Shown: positions 1 through 8,186 of the stretch, one piece after another
Layout of the letters: every line of letters begins with the position of its first letter
How positions within the stretch are numbered: position 1 is the first letter of the stretch
The notes under the pieces: generated by a model
Databases searched by the model: none
Told to the model about the DNA's origin: nothing
The model's input: the letters and a program-made list of their open reading frames with translations, nothing else
DNA from: Bacillus sp. 1NLA3E
GTDB lineage: Bacteria > Bacillota > Bacilli > Bacillales > Cytobacillaceae
Direction of reading: 5' to 3'
NCBI RefSeq assembly: GCF_000242895.2
Contig: NC_021171.1
Location: forward strand, 4,064,001-4,128,000
DNA length: 64,000 nt
Program-made: the position numbers and the translations under genes

Positions 1-225
1 ATCCTTTGTGGACAAACTTGCTATTGCTGCGCCATCAAGCAAAACTGTACCTGATTTTGGTTTAAGCAATCTCGCCACTGAGCGAAGGAGCGTTGATTTA
101 CCACAGCCATTCCCCCCGATAAAAACAGTAATTTCACCCTTGGGGATTTCTAGATTAAGCTCATTGATAATGATGCTGTCTCCATATGAAAGAGTTAGTT
201 TTTCTGTTTGAATTGCATGCATCAT
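1..225 (-). CDS. Siderophore ABC transporter ATP-binding protein, partial
   Basis: Reading leftward from an ATG at 225 gives about 75 codons before the window ends. The Walker A motif GGNGCGKST is at residues 37-45, preceded by the usual FecE/FhuC-type start (an A-loop Tyr near residue 14). A good site, GGAGATGGTGAA, precedes two consecutive ATG codons. It would energise the two FecCD permeases encoded just upstream on the same strand (gap 72 bp). In B. subtilis the YfiYZ-YfhA system uses the unlinked ATPase YusV; here an ATPase sits in the cluster. Signature and Walker B motifs lie outside the window, so substrate is inferred only from context. Confidence 0.85.
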   Translation of the reverse strand, partial: MMHAIQTEKLTLSYGDSIIINELNLEIPKGEITVFIGGNGCGKSTLLRSVARLLKPKSGTVLLDGAAIASLSTKD

Positions 226-297
226 TTCACCATCTCCTTTATTTTATGAGCATCAATTTTTATCTACAACGTGGTAACAATCATAAAACAAAAACCA

Positions 298-1353
298 CTA
301 GGAATTTTTTGTTTTAAATAAAAGGTAAATAAAATATGGTGCTCCAATACTTGCAGTAAACACACCTGCCGGTACCTCTAATGGTGAAAATACAGTTCTC
401 CCAATTAGATCAGCTAGCATGACTAATATGGCACCAAGCAGAGCGGATACTGGTAACAACGCCCCAAAAGCTGAACCGACTAATCTTCTTGCCATATGTG
501 GAGCCATTAAACCAACAAATCCAATTCCGCCCGCAAAGGCAACAGAGCTACCAATAAGGCCGGTACTTATCATTAACAAAATAAAGCGTTGGCGCTGAAC
601 GCTCCCACCCACGCCAATCGCAAGCTCATCACCAAGCTCTTGAATATTTACATTTCTTGCATAAATGAAGGAAATCATTAATAAGAACAAAATCCAAGGA
701 ACAAGTATATAGACATTATTCCAATTAGAACCATACACAGTCCCTGTTATCCAAATATTTGCCTGACTTGCTTGATAAATTGGCCCAAACACCATCATTA
801 AAGTGGTCAGAGCTTTCATCAGTGTCATGATGCCGATACCAATTAAGACAAGCCTAATGGGGGATACACCATTTTTCCAAGCTAGGAAATAAACCAGGAA
901 AGCGACGATGGCTGCCCCAACAAAAGCTGCAACGGGTAGCCATTTTATACTTACGGTTAAAGCATTACTCTCATTACTAAATACTGCTAAAAATCCTACT
1001 ACTGCAACGGAGGCACCACCAGTAATCCCTAAAATATCGGGAGAAGCCAGCGGATTTCTGATCATCCCTTGGAGGATCCCACCTGCTACTGCTAAGCCCA
1101 TTCCAACCATCATAGCGACAATTATCCTTGGTAAACGGAAGGAATGGATAATAAGACGATCCATCTCAGTCCCTCCACCAAAGAAAACTTGTAGCACTCT
1201 AAATGGACTGATTTTTAATTCGCCTAGACCAGTACTCATAATAAATACCCCAGCAGTAGTCAGCAATAAGCCGATAAAAATGTTTAATGATCGTTTATCG
1301 ATTAAAAAAGAAATCTTTCCCTTTAATCCACGGATACTTTTATACTGTTTCAT
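298..1353 (-). CDS. yfhA: Iron-siderophore ABC transporter permease (FecCD family, second subunit)
   Basis: A 351-residue polytopic membrane protein of the FecCD/BtuC family, with about ten hydrophobic helices and the family stretches GGILQGMIRNPLASPDILG and FVGLMAPHMARRL (the latter contacts the ATPase). It pairs with the upstream permease to form the channel for ferric siderophore. The ATG overlaps the end of the upstream gene by 4 bp, which suggests translational coupling. Its strong resemblance to B. subtilis YfhA (ferric schizokinen/arthrobactin uptake) comes mainly from the binding protein in the same locus; the exact siderophore is inferred. Confidence 0.85.
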   Translation of the reverse strand: MKQYKSIRGLKGKISFLIDKRSLNIFIGLLLTTAGVFIMSTGLGELKISPFRVLQVFFGGGTEMDRLIIHSFRLPRIIVAMMVGMGLAVAGGILQGMIRNPLASPDILGITGGASVAVVGFLAVFSNESNALTVSIKWLPVAAFVGAAIVAFLVYFLAWKNGVSPIRLVLIGIGIMTLMKALTTLMMVFGPIYQASQANIWITGTVYGSNWNNVYILVPWILFLLMISFIYARNVNIQELGDELAIGVGGSVQRQRFILLMISTGLIGSSVAFAGGIGFVGLMAPHMARRLVGSAFGALLPVSALLGAILVMLADLIGRTVFSPLEVPAGVFTASIGAPYFIYLLFKTKNS

Positions 1354-2354
1354 GATCCATTGAACCCCTTTCTCGCTATATAAACAAAGAATGGAGTTCC
1401 AATGATCGCCGTCATAACTCCCACGGGCATTTCCTCGGGCATGACAATATATCTCGCAGATATATCAGCAGAAATTAACAGGATTCCTCCTAGTAACCCT
1501 GAGTACGGAATAACCCAACGGTGGTCATTTCCGACGATTGGACGAGTTAAATGGGGAATCACAATCCCAATAAAGCCAATCGGTCCAGCAACAGCTACAG
1601 CACCACCTGATAGTAAAATAACAATCATCACAGCCATTATTTTTGTGATCGTGGTATTCAGACCTAGGCCTTTAGCAACGTCTTCACCCATTGCAAAAAC
1701 ATTTAGTTTAGATGAAATGAGCAGAGAGGCAACCCAACCAATCGTTAAGTAAGGAAGAACTGCGGTTAAATTTTCAAGTTTCCTACCGGAGACCGAACCA
1801 GCTAGCCAAAAAAGCACTTGTTCTAAGGCAGATTCATTTAATACAAGTAAACCCTGGGTTAAGGAGGAGAACAATGCTGTCATTGCTGCTCCTGCTAGGG
1901 TGAGTTTCATTGGCGTTAGCCCTTCTCTACCAACTGAACCAACTAGATAAACACTAATTGCAGCCACAGCCGCTCCTAAAAATGATACCCATGTGAAAAC
2001 CTGGAGGTTACTAAGAGATAGGAAGGTTACTACTATCACTACTGCAAAGCCAGCACCTGCGTTAACTCCGAAAAATTCTGAGGAGGCAAGTGGATTTTTC
2101 GTCAACGCTTGCAATAGCACTCCGGCTATAGCCAAACTTCCCCCAACAGCGGCTGCAATGAGTGCCCGCGGGAGTCTAACTGTTTGGATGATTAGATGTT
2201 CATTTGTCCCATTAAAATTCGTAAATGAATCGAAGGCCATTTTCCAAGTTGTGTCTGTATATCCATAAACCACACTTGCACACATCAATAAAAATAGAAA
2301 AGCAATTGTGAAAATTAATCCCGCCCATTTATGTTGTGTATTTTTCAATAACAT
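1350..2354 (-). CDS. yfiZ: Iron-siderophore ABC transporter permease (FecCD family, first subunit)
   Basis: A 334-residue FecCD-family integral membrane permease. Visible family signatures include GVLLQALTKNPLASSEFFGV in the N-terminal half and GFIGIVIPHLTRPIVG near the coupling helix. It is the first gene of a leftward permease-permease-ATPase operon, divergent from the binding-protein gene. The 190-bp divergent region holds Fur-box-like sequences, so expression is probably repressed when iron is plentiful. Length and gene order match B. subtilis yfiZ-yfhA. Confidence 0.85.
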   Translation of the reverse strand: MLLKNTQHKWAGLIFTIAFLFLLMCASVVYGYTDTTWKMAFDSFTNFNGTNEHLIIQTVRLPRALIAAAVGGSLAIAGVLLQALTKNPLASSEFFGVNAGAGFAVVIVVTFLSLSNLQVFTWVSFLGAAVAAISVYLVGSVGREGLTPMKLTLAGAAMTALFSSLTQGLLVLNESALEQVLFWLAGSVSGRKLENLTAVLPYLTIGWVASLLISSKLNVFAMGEDVAKGLGLNTTITKIMAVMIVILLSGGAVAVAGPIGFIGIVIPHLTRPIVGNDHRWVIPYSGLLGGILLISADISARYIVMPEEMPVGVMTAIIGTPFFVYIARKGFNGS

Positions 2355-2430
2355 CGTTAAAACCTTCTTTAGTATAAAAATATCATGTCAAATATCAGTC
2401 TATTGGATCGAAAAAAATCTGTCAATGAGT

Positions 2431-2449
2431 TTGATAATCATTTTCAATT
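2431..2449 (-). promoter_or_regulatory. Fur box for the permease operon
   Basis: Read on the minus strand, the site contains TTGAAAATGATTATCAA, a close match to the 7-1-7 Bacillus Fur consensus TGATAATnATTATCA. It lies about 80-95 bp upstream of the yfiZ-like start, where the leftward promoter should be. Matching is by eye. Confidence 0.75.
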
Positions 2450-2479
2450 AGAATTTTAACACCCATAAATTATCTATCA

Positions 2480-2498
2480 GATAATGAGAATAATTTTC
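2480..2498. promoter_or_regulatory. Possible third Fur box
   Basis: GATAATGAGAATAATTTTC resembles the 19-bp consensus GATAATGATAATCATTATC, matching at most positions. It lies between the two stronger boxes in the divergent region and could let Fur bind in tandem. The match is weaker, so this is tentative. Confidence 0.45.
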
Positions 2499-2547
2499 AA
2501 TTAGTTGTTGACAAACATTAGCATTTGATTTTAAGATTACATTGTAA

Positions 2548-2566
2548 TTGAAAATGATTATCATTA
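2548..2566 (+). promoter_or_regulatory. Fur box for the siderophore-binding protein gene
   Basis: TTGAAAATGATTATCATTA is a near-consensus Fur box ending 5 bp before the ribosome binding site AGGAGG at 2572-2577. In this position bound Fur would cover the transcription start region of the rightward lipoprotein gene. Confidence 0.8.
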
Positions 2567-2586
2567 CCACTAGGAGGATACATACA

Positions 2587-3555
2587 ATGAAAAATTTCAA
2601 GCTACCACTCTCTCTTCTCTTTTTAACGGCCATTCTTTTGTTAGCTGCTTGTGGCAACAATGACGCTGACAAAACTGGAGAGAAAAAAGCAACTGACACT
2701 AAAACTGAGGATACAAGCTATACAGTTAAACATGCCATGGGCGAAACAACACTAGAAAAAGCTCCTAAACGAGTGGTTATTTTAACAAACGAAGGAACTG
2801 AAGCTCTATTAGCGATGGGAGTTAAACCTGTTGGTGCGGTTCAATCATGGACTGGGGATCCTTGGTATGATCATATTTCTAAGGATATGAAAGGTGTTCA
2901 AGTAGTCGGAGTTGAATCACAAGTAAATGTGGAAGCCATCGCAGCCTTAAAGCCAGACCTTATCATAGGAAACAAAATGCGCCAAGAAAACATCTATGAG
3001 CAACTATCAGCTATTGCTCCAACCATTTATGCAGAAACCCTGCGAGGCGATTGGCAAGAGAACTTTAAACTATACGCAAAAGCTTTGAATAAAGAAGAAA
3101 AAGGAAATGAAGTTCTTGGTAAATATCAGAAAAGAATTGCTAGTTTAAAAGAGAAACTTGGTGATAAACTAAGCATGAAAATTTCGATGGTCCGCTTTAT
3201 GGCAGGTGATGTAAGAATCTATCATAAAGATACATTCTCAGGAGTAATCCTTGATTCTCTTGGATTCGCACGTCCTGAAAGTCAAAATGTCAATGATTTC
3301 GCCGAAAGAAATGTTACGAAAGAACGCCTATCGGCAATGGATGGCGATATTCTCTTCTATTTTACGTACGATACTGGCAATGGAGAAGCAACTCAACTAG
3401 AGAAAGAATGGCTTGAGGATCCTCTCTTCAAAAATCTTGAAGTAGCGAAAAAAGGAAATGTTCATAAGGTTGATGACGTAACCTGGAATACTGCTGGTGG
3501 CGTTATCGCAGCAAACATTATGTTAGGTGATATAGAAAAAACGTTTTTAAAATAA
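2587..3555 (+). CDS. yfiY: Ferric siderophore-binding lipoprotein
   Basis: Start chosen at ATG 2587 because AGGAGG lies 9 bp upstream and the protein then begins with a lipoprotein signal (MKNFK, hydrophobic stretch, lipobox LLAAC). The 322-residue product is a class III (FhuD/FecB-like) periplasmic-binding protein, anchored outside the membrane, that captures ferric siderophore for the divergent permeases. Stretches such as TLEKAPKRVV, TNEGTEALLAMGVKPVGAV and LKPDLIIGNKMR closely resemble B. subtilis YfiY as I recall it, which supports schizokinen/arthrobactin-type hydroxamate specificity. It is preceded directly by a Fur box. The terminator downstream has been split by a mobile element. Confidence 0.88.
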   Translation: MKNFKLPLSLLFLTAILLLAACGNNDADKTGEKKATDTKTEDTSYTVKHAMGETTLEKAPKRVVILTNEGTEALLAMGVKPVGAVQSWTGDPWYDHISKDMKGVQVVGVESQVNVEAIAALKPDLIIGNKMRQENIYEQLSAIAPTIYAETLRGDWQENFKLYAKALNKEEKGNEVLGKYQKRIASLKEKLGDKLSMKISMVRFMAGDVRIYHKDTFSGVILDSLGFARPESQNVNDFAERNVTKERLSAMDGDILFYFTYDTGNGEATQLEKEWLEDPLFKNLEVAKKGNVHKVDDVTWNTAGGVIAANIMLGDIEKTFLK

Positions 3556-3586
3556 ATTGTTCCCCCTCCCCTTTTAGTAATAGATT

Positions 3587-3611
3587 AAAAAAGCTGACAC
3601 TTCTGTCAGCT
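3587..3611 (+). terminator. Left copy of duplicated terminator hairpin of yfiY
   Basis: The hairpin AGCTGACA-cttc-TGTCAGCT (approximately 3592-3611) is preceded by an A-run but lacks a following T-run, because a mobile element begins immediately at 3612. An identical hairpin with its T-run is found at 4230-4258. The 23-bp identity (3589-3611 versus 4230-4252) is best read as a target duplication of a complete terminator stem-loop. Confidence 0.8.
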
Positions 3612-3894
3612 CAGGCTGTCGAGAAACTCTCGACAGCCTATTATTTTGCTTAAACGCTTTAGTGATACACCAAGTTTATTTATTAATAAATAGGCTGTTC
3701 AAGAGGGCTGTTGATTTCCGTTCCAGGCGATCACCTTCTTCGTCGCTTGATTGACAATTATATCGATTTTTGGTTTATCCTGGATCAATACGGCTCTTTG
3801 ATCAGTGAGTGGGACCATATAAGTTCAGAGAGCACCAAAGTTTACGAAAACAGCCTTTTAAATGATGTTTATTGATGTTATGTGCCAGTTAAGG

Positions 3895-4002
3895 GAAGTG
3901 AAGAATGTAAGTGAACAGGCTCTCCTTACTGGTGACTGCCAAAACATAATAGCAACACAATTTTCCAGATTCGATAAGGTATGTTGCAAATCTATAGGTT
4001 GA
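3895..4002 (+). pseudogene. C-terminal remnant of IS1182-type transposase
   Basis: The reading frame here gives ...EVKNVSEQALLTGDCQN... ending in TGA at 4000-4002. It aligns with the end of the transposase remnant in the second element ([17 protein letters not shown]) and with the usual C-terminus of IS1182 transposases (RGL-x-x-V-x-E-Q-x-LLTA-x-x-QN). Only about 35 codons remain; catalytic regions are gone. Confidence 0.65.
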
Positions 4003-4012
4003 TTTGTACCCT

Positions 4013-4143
4013 GTTGATTGGAGCGGAAGGTGCGAAGACTCCTGCGGGAGTAGCGGGACAGGTGAGACCCCGCAGGCGCTTTAGCGCAGAGGAGGCTCAC
4101 CGCCCGCCCCGCGGAAAGCGAAGCACCTGGAGCGGAGATCAAC
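4013..4143 (+). repeat. GC-rich palindromic module, copy 1
   Basis: A 131-bp module bounded by GTTGAT...ATCAAC, with nested palindromes: GGTGC/GCACC near the ends, the hairpin ACTCCTGCGGGAGT, and GGTGAG...CTCACC. Seven other intact copies occur in the window. It lies inside the first IS1182-like element. Long reading frames across it are repeat artefacts. Confidence 0.9.
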
Positions 4144-4229
4144 AGGTCCCATTGCATAGATAATCTAATATTAAAAATCGATGTTCTGACAAAAAAATTG
4201 CCGAGAAAATAACCTTTCTCGACAATCTG

Positions 4230-4258
4230 AAAAGCTGACACTTCTGTCAGCTTTTTTT
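4230..4258 (+). terminator. Right copy of duplicated terminator hairpin
   Basis: AGCTGACA-cttc-TGTCAGCT followed by seven T residues: a complete rho-independent terminator. It is the duplicate of 3587-3611 and was presumably the original yfiY terminator before the insertion. Confidence 0.85.
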
Positions 4259-4414
4259 GTTCTGTTTAACTTGTTTTGTTTACCTACACACATTTCAAAT
4301 TTCTAACAATATCCCGCTAACTCTCAATCCCGTTAAAATTTTCTCTATTTATTCATAACATTTCCTGTAATGGAAACAATACAAGCATGCACAACTAGGC
4401 AGGTGATGAACATC

Positions 4415-5893
4415 ATGAATTGGTTCAAAAAAAAATCAAGCGAGCAATCTGATCTTGAACAGAAATTATCAAATTCTAGCGATTATAAGCGAATTGAGTT
4501 TGTTAATCAAAAAACCAATCTACGTTTTCAACTAGCCTTTATCTCAAATCTGATTGATGAAAGTATCCTCCAGAAAAGTGTTTTGCCTTATTTATTAGAA
4601 CAAGCTTTCCAATCTCTTGAGGATATCGTTAAAATCGTTCCAATCTCAGACATTCAAATTAGTGAGGATATTAGTTTAGTTGAGCAAAAAATATTTAATG
4701 GCTACGTTTTACTCACAATCGAATCAACAAACAAAACGATGGCTTTTATCGCGGCTCACAAAGAGCTTGTTCGGAGCATAACGACACCTGAGATTGAGTT
4801 CAGTGTTCTTGGTCCTAAGGAATCCTTCGTCGAGTCAATTGGACAAAACCTGAACCTTATTAGGAAACGGATACCTATAAAAGAGTTAATTGTAGAAGAA
4901 CTTCAAGTCGGGAAGTTGTCAAAAACAAAGATTGCTATCCTTCATATTGATGGAATTACCGATAAAGAAAACGTAAAGACCGTGAAACAACGGATTGGGG
5001 ACCTTCAGTTTGATATGATCACAGATAGTTCTTATTTAGTTCAACTCATATCCGATAATGGAAATTCACCCTTTCCTCAATTATTGGATACAGAAAGACC
5101 TGATCGTGTTGCGGCAATTCTTGCAGAAGGAAAAGTGGCCATAGTTGTTGACGGATCTCCGCAAGTACTTATCGCACCAACCACTCTAGTTGAATTTTTT
5201 AGTTCCTTTGAAGATTATTTTTTGAATTGGATAGTGGCATCATTCTTTCGATTAATTCGTTTATTTTCGGTAGCCTTTTCGATATTAATAACACCCATAT
5301 ATGTCGCAACCCTTAATTATCACTATGAGCTAATACCAAGAGACCTATTAATTACACTCGTATCATCTCGACAATTAATTCCTCTTCCACCTATTTTAGA
5401 AGCATTGTTTTTAGAACTAACGATTGAACTACTCAGGGAAGCTGGAGCCCGATTGCCAACTAAGGTTGGACAAACCATGGGCATCGTAGGTGGAATCGTA
5501 ATTGGAACAGCGTCTGTGGAGGCAGCCCTTACAAGTAATGTCCTATTAATTATCGTTGCGCTGTCTGCCCTTGCGTCTTTTACAACACCTGTTTATAAAA
5601 TGAGTAATACCATTCGTTTGTTGCGATTTCCCTTTATGATTTTTGCAGAGCTATGGGGGTTAGTAGGAATTGTCTTTTGCTTTTGTTTATTAATGACCCA
5701 TTTGTTAAGGCTTAAATCATTAGGTAGACCCTTTTTGGAACCCATTTACCCTCCAAGAATGGCGGATATTAAAGATGCATTTGTTCGACTCTCTTTTAGC
5801 CAACTGTCAACAAGACCAAGTTATTTACGGACTGAAAAGCCAGACCGTTTTAATAAACAAAAGGCCAAGAAAAAGAAGGATATTGATGAATAA
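4415..5893 (+). CDS. Spore germinant receptor subunit A (GerAA/GerKA family)
   Basis: A GerA-family (PF03323-type) protein of about 492 residues: a cytosolic N-terminal half, then hydrophobic helices from about residue 270 including LLIIVALSALASF, and a basic C-terminal tail. It is the A subunit of an inner-membrane germinant receptor that triggers spore germination. I chose ATG 4415 because AGGTGAT (4401-4407) sits 7 bp upstream; ATG 4406 and 4370 are in frame but badly spaced. It heads a three-gene A-B-C operon with a 95-bp gap before the B gene. Such operons are normally transcribed by sigma-G in the forespore; I could not confirm a sigma-G promoter. The germinant cannot be told from sequence. 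Confidence 0.9.
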   Translation: MNWFKKKSSEQSDLEQKLSNSSDYKRIEFVNQKTNLRFQLAFISNLIDESILQKSVLPYLLEQAFQSLEDIVKIVPISDIQISEDISLVEQKIFNGYVLLTIESTNKTMAFIAAHKELVRSITTPEIEFSVLGPKESFVESIGQNLNLIRKRIPIKELIVEELQVGKLSKTKIAILHIDGITDKENVKTVKQRIGDLQFDMITDSSYLVQLISDNGNSPFPQLLDTERPDRVAAILAEGKVAIVVDGSPQVLIAPTTLVEFFSSFEDYFLNWIVASFFRLIRLFSVAFSILITPIYVATLNYHYELIPRDLLITLVSSRQLIPLPPILEALFLELTIELLREAGARLPTKVGQTMGIVGGIVIGTASVEAALTSNVLLIIVALSALASFTTPVYKMSNTIRLLRFPFMIFAELWGLVGIVFCFCLLMTHLLRLKSLGRPFLEPIYPPRMADIKDAFVRLSFSQLSTRPSYLRTEKPDRFNKQKAKKKKDIDE

Positions 5894-5988
5894 ATTGAAA
5901 CTTCAATCAGCATACTTCGGGTAGGTAAAGTGGGACATACTTAGTCTGTAGTAAAGTTTTCCATTTTTTTAGAAGGAGGGGATTAGGG

Positions 5989-7080
5989 ATGAAGCAAGAG
6001 GTCGCAGAAAATGTAAAGATATCCCCTTTTCTTGTTTACTATCTAATTATTGGGATGCAGATTGGCATTGGTGTCCTTAGCTTTCAGCGCATAATAGCAA
6101 AGGATGCTGGTTATGATGCTTGGATCTCCGTCCTTGTTGCTGGTCTCATTATTCATGTGATTTTATGGATGATGTACAAAATCGTTGAAACAGCTGAAGG
6201 TGATCTTTTCCATGCAAATCAATATATCTTCGGGAAAATATTTGGGAAAATCATCAGTGCCATTTTCATTGGCTATTTTTGTCTTTATGCCACAACAGTA
6301 TTGAGATCCTTTGTTGAGGTTATCCAAGTATGGATGTTCCCTGACATCAGCATATTCAGGTTTTCCTTCGCCTTTTTGATTCTCTGTGTTTACATTGTGT
6401 TTGGTGGCATTCGCACCGTGACCGGGATTGCGTTTTTTGGATTCGTTTTACCTGCCTATTTAATATTCACTTTTTCTTATACAATACGTTTTAGCGATTT
6501 CACCAATATCCAACCAATCTTAGATCATTCGTTTAAAGATATGAAGAATGCGTTCTTTCATATGTCGCTAACTTATACTGGGTACGAAACCCTGCTATTT
6601 ATCTATCCGTTCATTAAGGATCCAAACAAATCCAAGAAGTGGGCCCATCTATCAGCATTAACTACAACTGTTTTTTATACCATTCTGACACTTATTACGT
6701 TTGCCTACTTTTCCGAAAAACAACTTCAAGAAACGATATGGCCTACATTAAACATGTGGAAAATTGTTGAGCTTCCGTTCGTAGCACGTTTTGAATATGT
6801 TGGAATCGCCAACTGGAACCTAATTGTTTTGCCTAACGTTTGTATCTCACTTTGGATTGCCGGTCGATTATGTAAGCAAATTTTCCATATTCGACAGCGG
6901 ACTGGAGTAATAGGTGCCACTGTTGTTTGCTTAATTGCTTCAAGTTTATTGACTACAAGAATTCAAATCAGTATCCTAGGTGACTTTTTGGGTAATATGA
7001 GCTTTATTTTTGACTTTGTATATGTCCCCGGTTTATTCATAGCCATCATGATTGCCAAGAAGGTGAAAAAACATGGGTAA
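5989..7080 (+). CDS. Spore germinant receptor subunit B (GerAB/GerKB family)
   Basis: A 363-residue polytopic membrane protein with about ten helices, of the GerAB branch of the amino acid/polyamine/organocation superfamily. The start (MKQEVAENVKISPFLVYYLIIGMQIGIGVLSF) contains the glycine-rich first helix typical of germinant-binding subunits. The B subunit is where germinants such as amino acids bind. AGAAGGAGGGG precedes the ATG. The gene overlaps the C-subunit gene by 8 bp, so the two are probably coupled. Confidence 0.9.
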   Translation: MKQEVAENVKISPFLVYYLIIGMQIGIGVLSFQRIIAKDAGYDAWISVLVAGLIIHVILWMMYKIVETAEGDLFHANQYIFGKIFGKIISAIFIGYFCLYATTVLRSFVEVIQVWMFPDISIFRFSFAFLILCVYIVFGGIRTVTGIAFFGFVLPAYLIFTFSYTIRFSDFTNIQPILDHSFKDMKNAFFHMSLTYTGYETLLFIYPFIKDPNKSKKWAHLSALTTTVFYTILTLITFAYFSEKQLQETIWPTLNMWKIVELPFVARFEYVGIANWNLIVLPNVCISLWIAGRLCKQIFHIRQRTGVIGATVVCLIASSLLTTRIQISILGDFLGNMSFIFDFVYVPGLFIAIMIAKKVKKHG

Positions 7081-8137
7081 GAGAGTCACTTCTGTTATTT
7101 TGATCATGTTGCTGCTCTCAGGTTGTGTCAGAAAAGAAATATTAGATGATATTAGCATTGAGAGTGGCCTCGGCTTTGACCATTATAAAGGTCAACAAAT
7201 ATTAGGAACGGCATTGGTTCCCCGTTACATGGCAGATAAGTCTGTTAAAAATGTCACGTTTACATCCATATCAACGATGAATCGTGAACTTTTTATAGAA
7301 ATGCAACGGCAATCACCGGATCCATTAGTAATCGGTAGTCTAGAGATAGTCATGTTTGGAGAAAAATTAGCTCAAAACGGGATAATTGACCTTATTGATG
7401 CCTTCCAGCGAGATGCTACCATTGGAGAGAGGCTTTACTTGGTAGTGGTCGATGGAAAAGCTATCGATCTACTCAAACAAGATTATGGTTCTAGAGGAAA
7501 TGCTACTTATTTCGCAAATTTAATAAAACAAAATATGGAAACACGTGATTTGCCTACGACTAATTTACACATGTTTATTTATGATTTTTTCCAAACTGGA
7601 AAAGACCCATTTTTACCAAGAATCAAAAAAATCGGCTCTAATAAGATGGAAGTAAACGGTATTAGTTTATTTAAAAAAGATAAAATAGTAGATGTCATCA
7701 CACCGAACAAGATGTTTTTTTTCAAGCTTCTAGCTGATAAATATAGTCAGGGAACCTATAAAATAAAGGTAGATGGAAATCAAGCAGCCGTTAGAAGTAT
7801 CAAATCCAACCATAAGCTTGTGATGTCTAAAAAAGGACCTCTTGAGATTACGATTCACATTAAAATCAAAGGAGCTATTCGGGAGTATTCCGGGAATAAG
7901 CTCTCACATAAGGAAACCCTCATGATTGAAAAAAAGTTAGAAAAGGTAGTAAACCAAGAGTGCCTAAAATTAATCAATCATTTTAAGGATATTGGAATTG
8001 ACCCGATTGGCTTAGGGCATTTTGCAAAAACAAAGACCAGACATTTCAATCCTGCGGAATGGGAAAAAGAGTATGAAAATCTTGTGGTTAAAGTAAAGAC
8101 CGACGCGGATATCATCGAAGCCGGGGTAATTGAATAA
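7073..8137 (+). CDS. Spore germinant receptor lipoprotein subunit C (GerAC/GerKC family)
   Basis: A 354-residue Ger(x)C family lipoprotein. The N-terminus has a lipobox (LLLSGC, Cys near residue 17) followed by the conserved WD-like replacement KEILDDISIESGLGFD. The C-terminal third shows the family pattern EKKLEKVVNQECLKLINHFKDIGIDPIGLG. It completes the receptor on the outer face of the spore inner membrane. It is the last gene of the operon and is followed by a strong terminator. Order A-B-C matches the gerA and gerB operons rather than B. subtilis gerK (A-C-B). Confidence 0.9.
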   Translation: MGKRVTSVILIMLLLSGCVRKEILDDISIESGLGFDHYKGQQILGTALVPRYMADKSVKNVTFTSISTMNRELFIEMQRQSPDPLVIGSLEIVMFGEKLAQNGIIDLIDAFQRDATIGERLYLVVVDGKAIDLLKQDYGSRGNATYFANLIKQNMETRDLPTTNLHMFIYDFFQTGKDPFLPRIKKIGSNKMEVNGISLFKKDKIVDVITPNKMFFFKLLADKYSQGTYKIKVDGNQAAVRSIKSNHKLVMSKKGPLEITIHIKIKGAIREYSGNKLSHKETLMIEKKLEKVVNQECLKLINHFKDIGIDPIGLGHFAKTKTRHFNPAEWEKEYENLVVKVKTDADIIEAGVIE

Positions 8138-8139
8138 AG

Positions 8140-8184
8140 AAAAGCGGAAGCTGGTCACTTATCTTGACCAACCTCCGCTTTTTT
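8140..8184. terminator. Bidirectional terminator between ger operon and rodA-like gene
   Basis: AAAGCGGAAGCTGGTCA pairs with TGACCAACCTCCGCTTTT, with an A-run on the left and T-run on the right. It serves both convergent transcripts. Confidence 0.85.
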
Positions 8185-8186
8185 AT

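Larger units (their letters stand above)
3612..4229 (+). mobile_element. Internally deleted IS1182-family-like element (618 bp)
   Basis: The ends are imperfect inverted repeats: CAGGCTGTCGAGAAA at 3612-3626 and TTTCTCGACAATCTG at 4215-4229 (13 of 15 positions match). The flanks are a 23-bp direct repeat comprising a whole terminator hairpin. Inside are a transposase C-terminal remnant (3895-4002), a GC-rich module (4013-4143) and a degenerate reverse module near 3716-3760. The same ends occur in the larger element at 20848-22038, which still shows IS1182-type transposase motifs. This copy has no intact transposase. Confidence 0.8.

Noticed and set aside
2448-2699. Minus-strand frame across the Fur-box region and the start of the yfiY gene
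   Set aside because: It overlaps a well-supported lipoprotein gene and the operator region and has no family resemblance.
3590-3640. Two tandem terminators after yfiY
   Set aside because: The second hairpin (AGGCTGTCGAG...CTCGACAGCCT) is the subterminal part of the IS1182-like element end and recurs at 20849-20874, so it is not a separate terminator.
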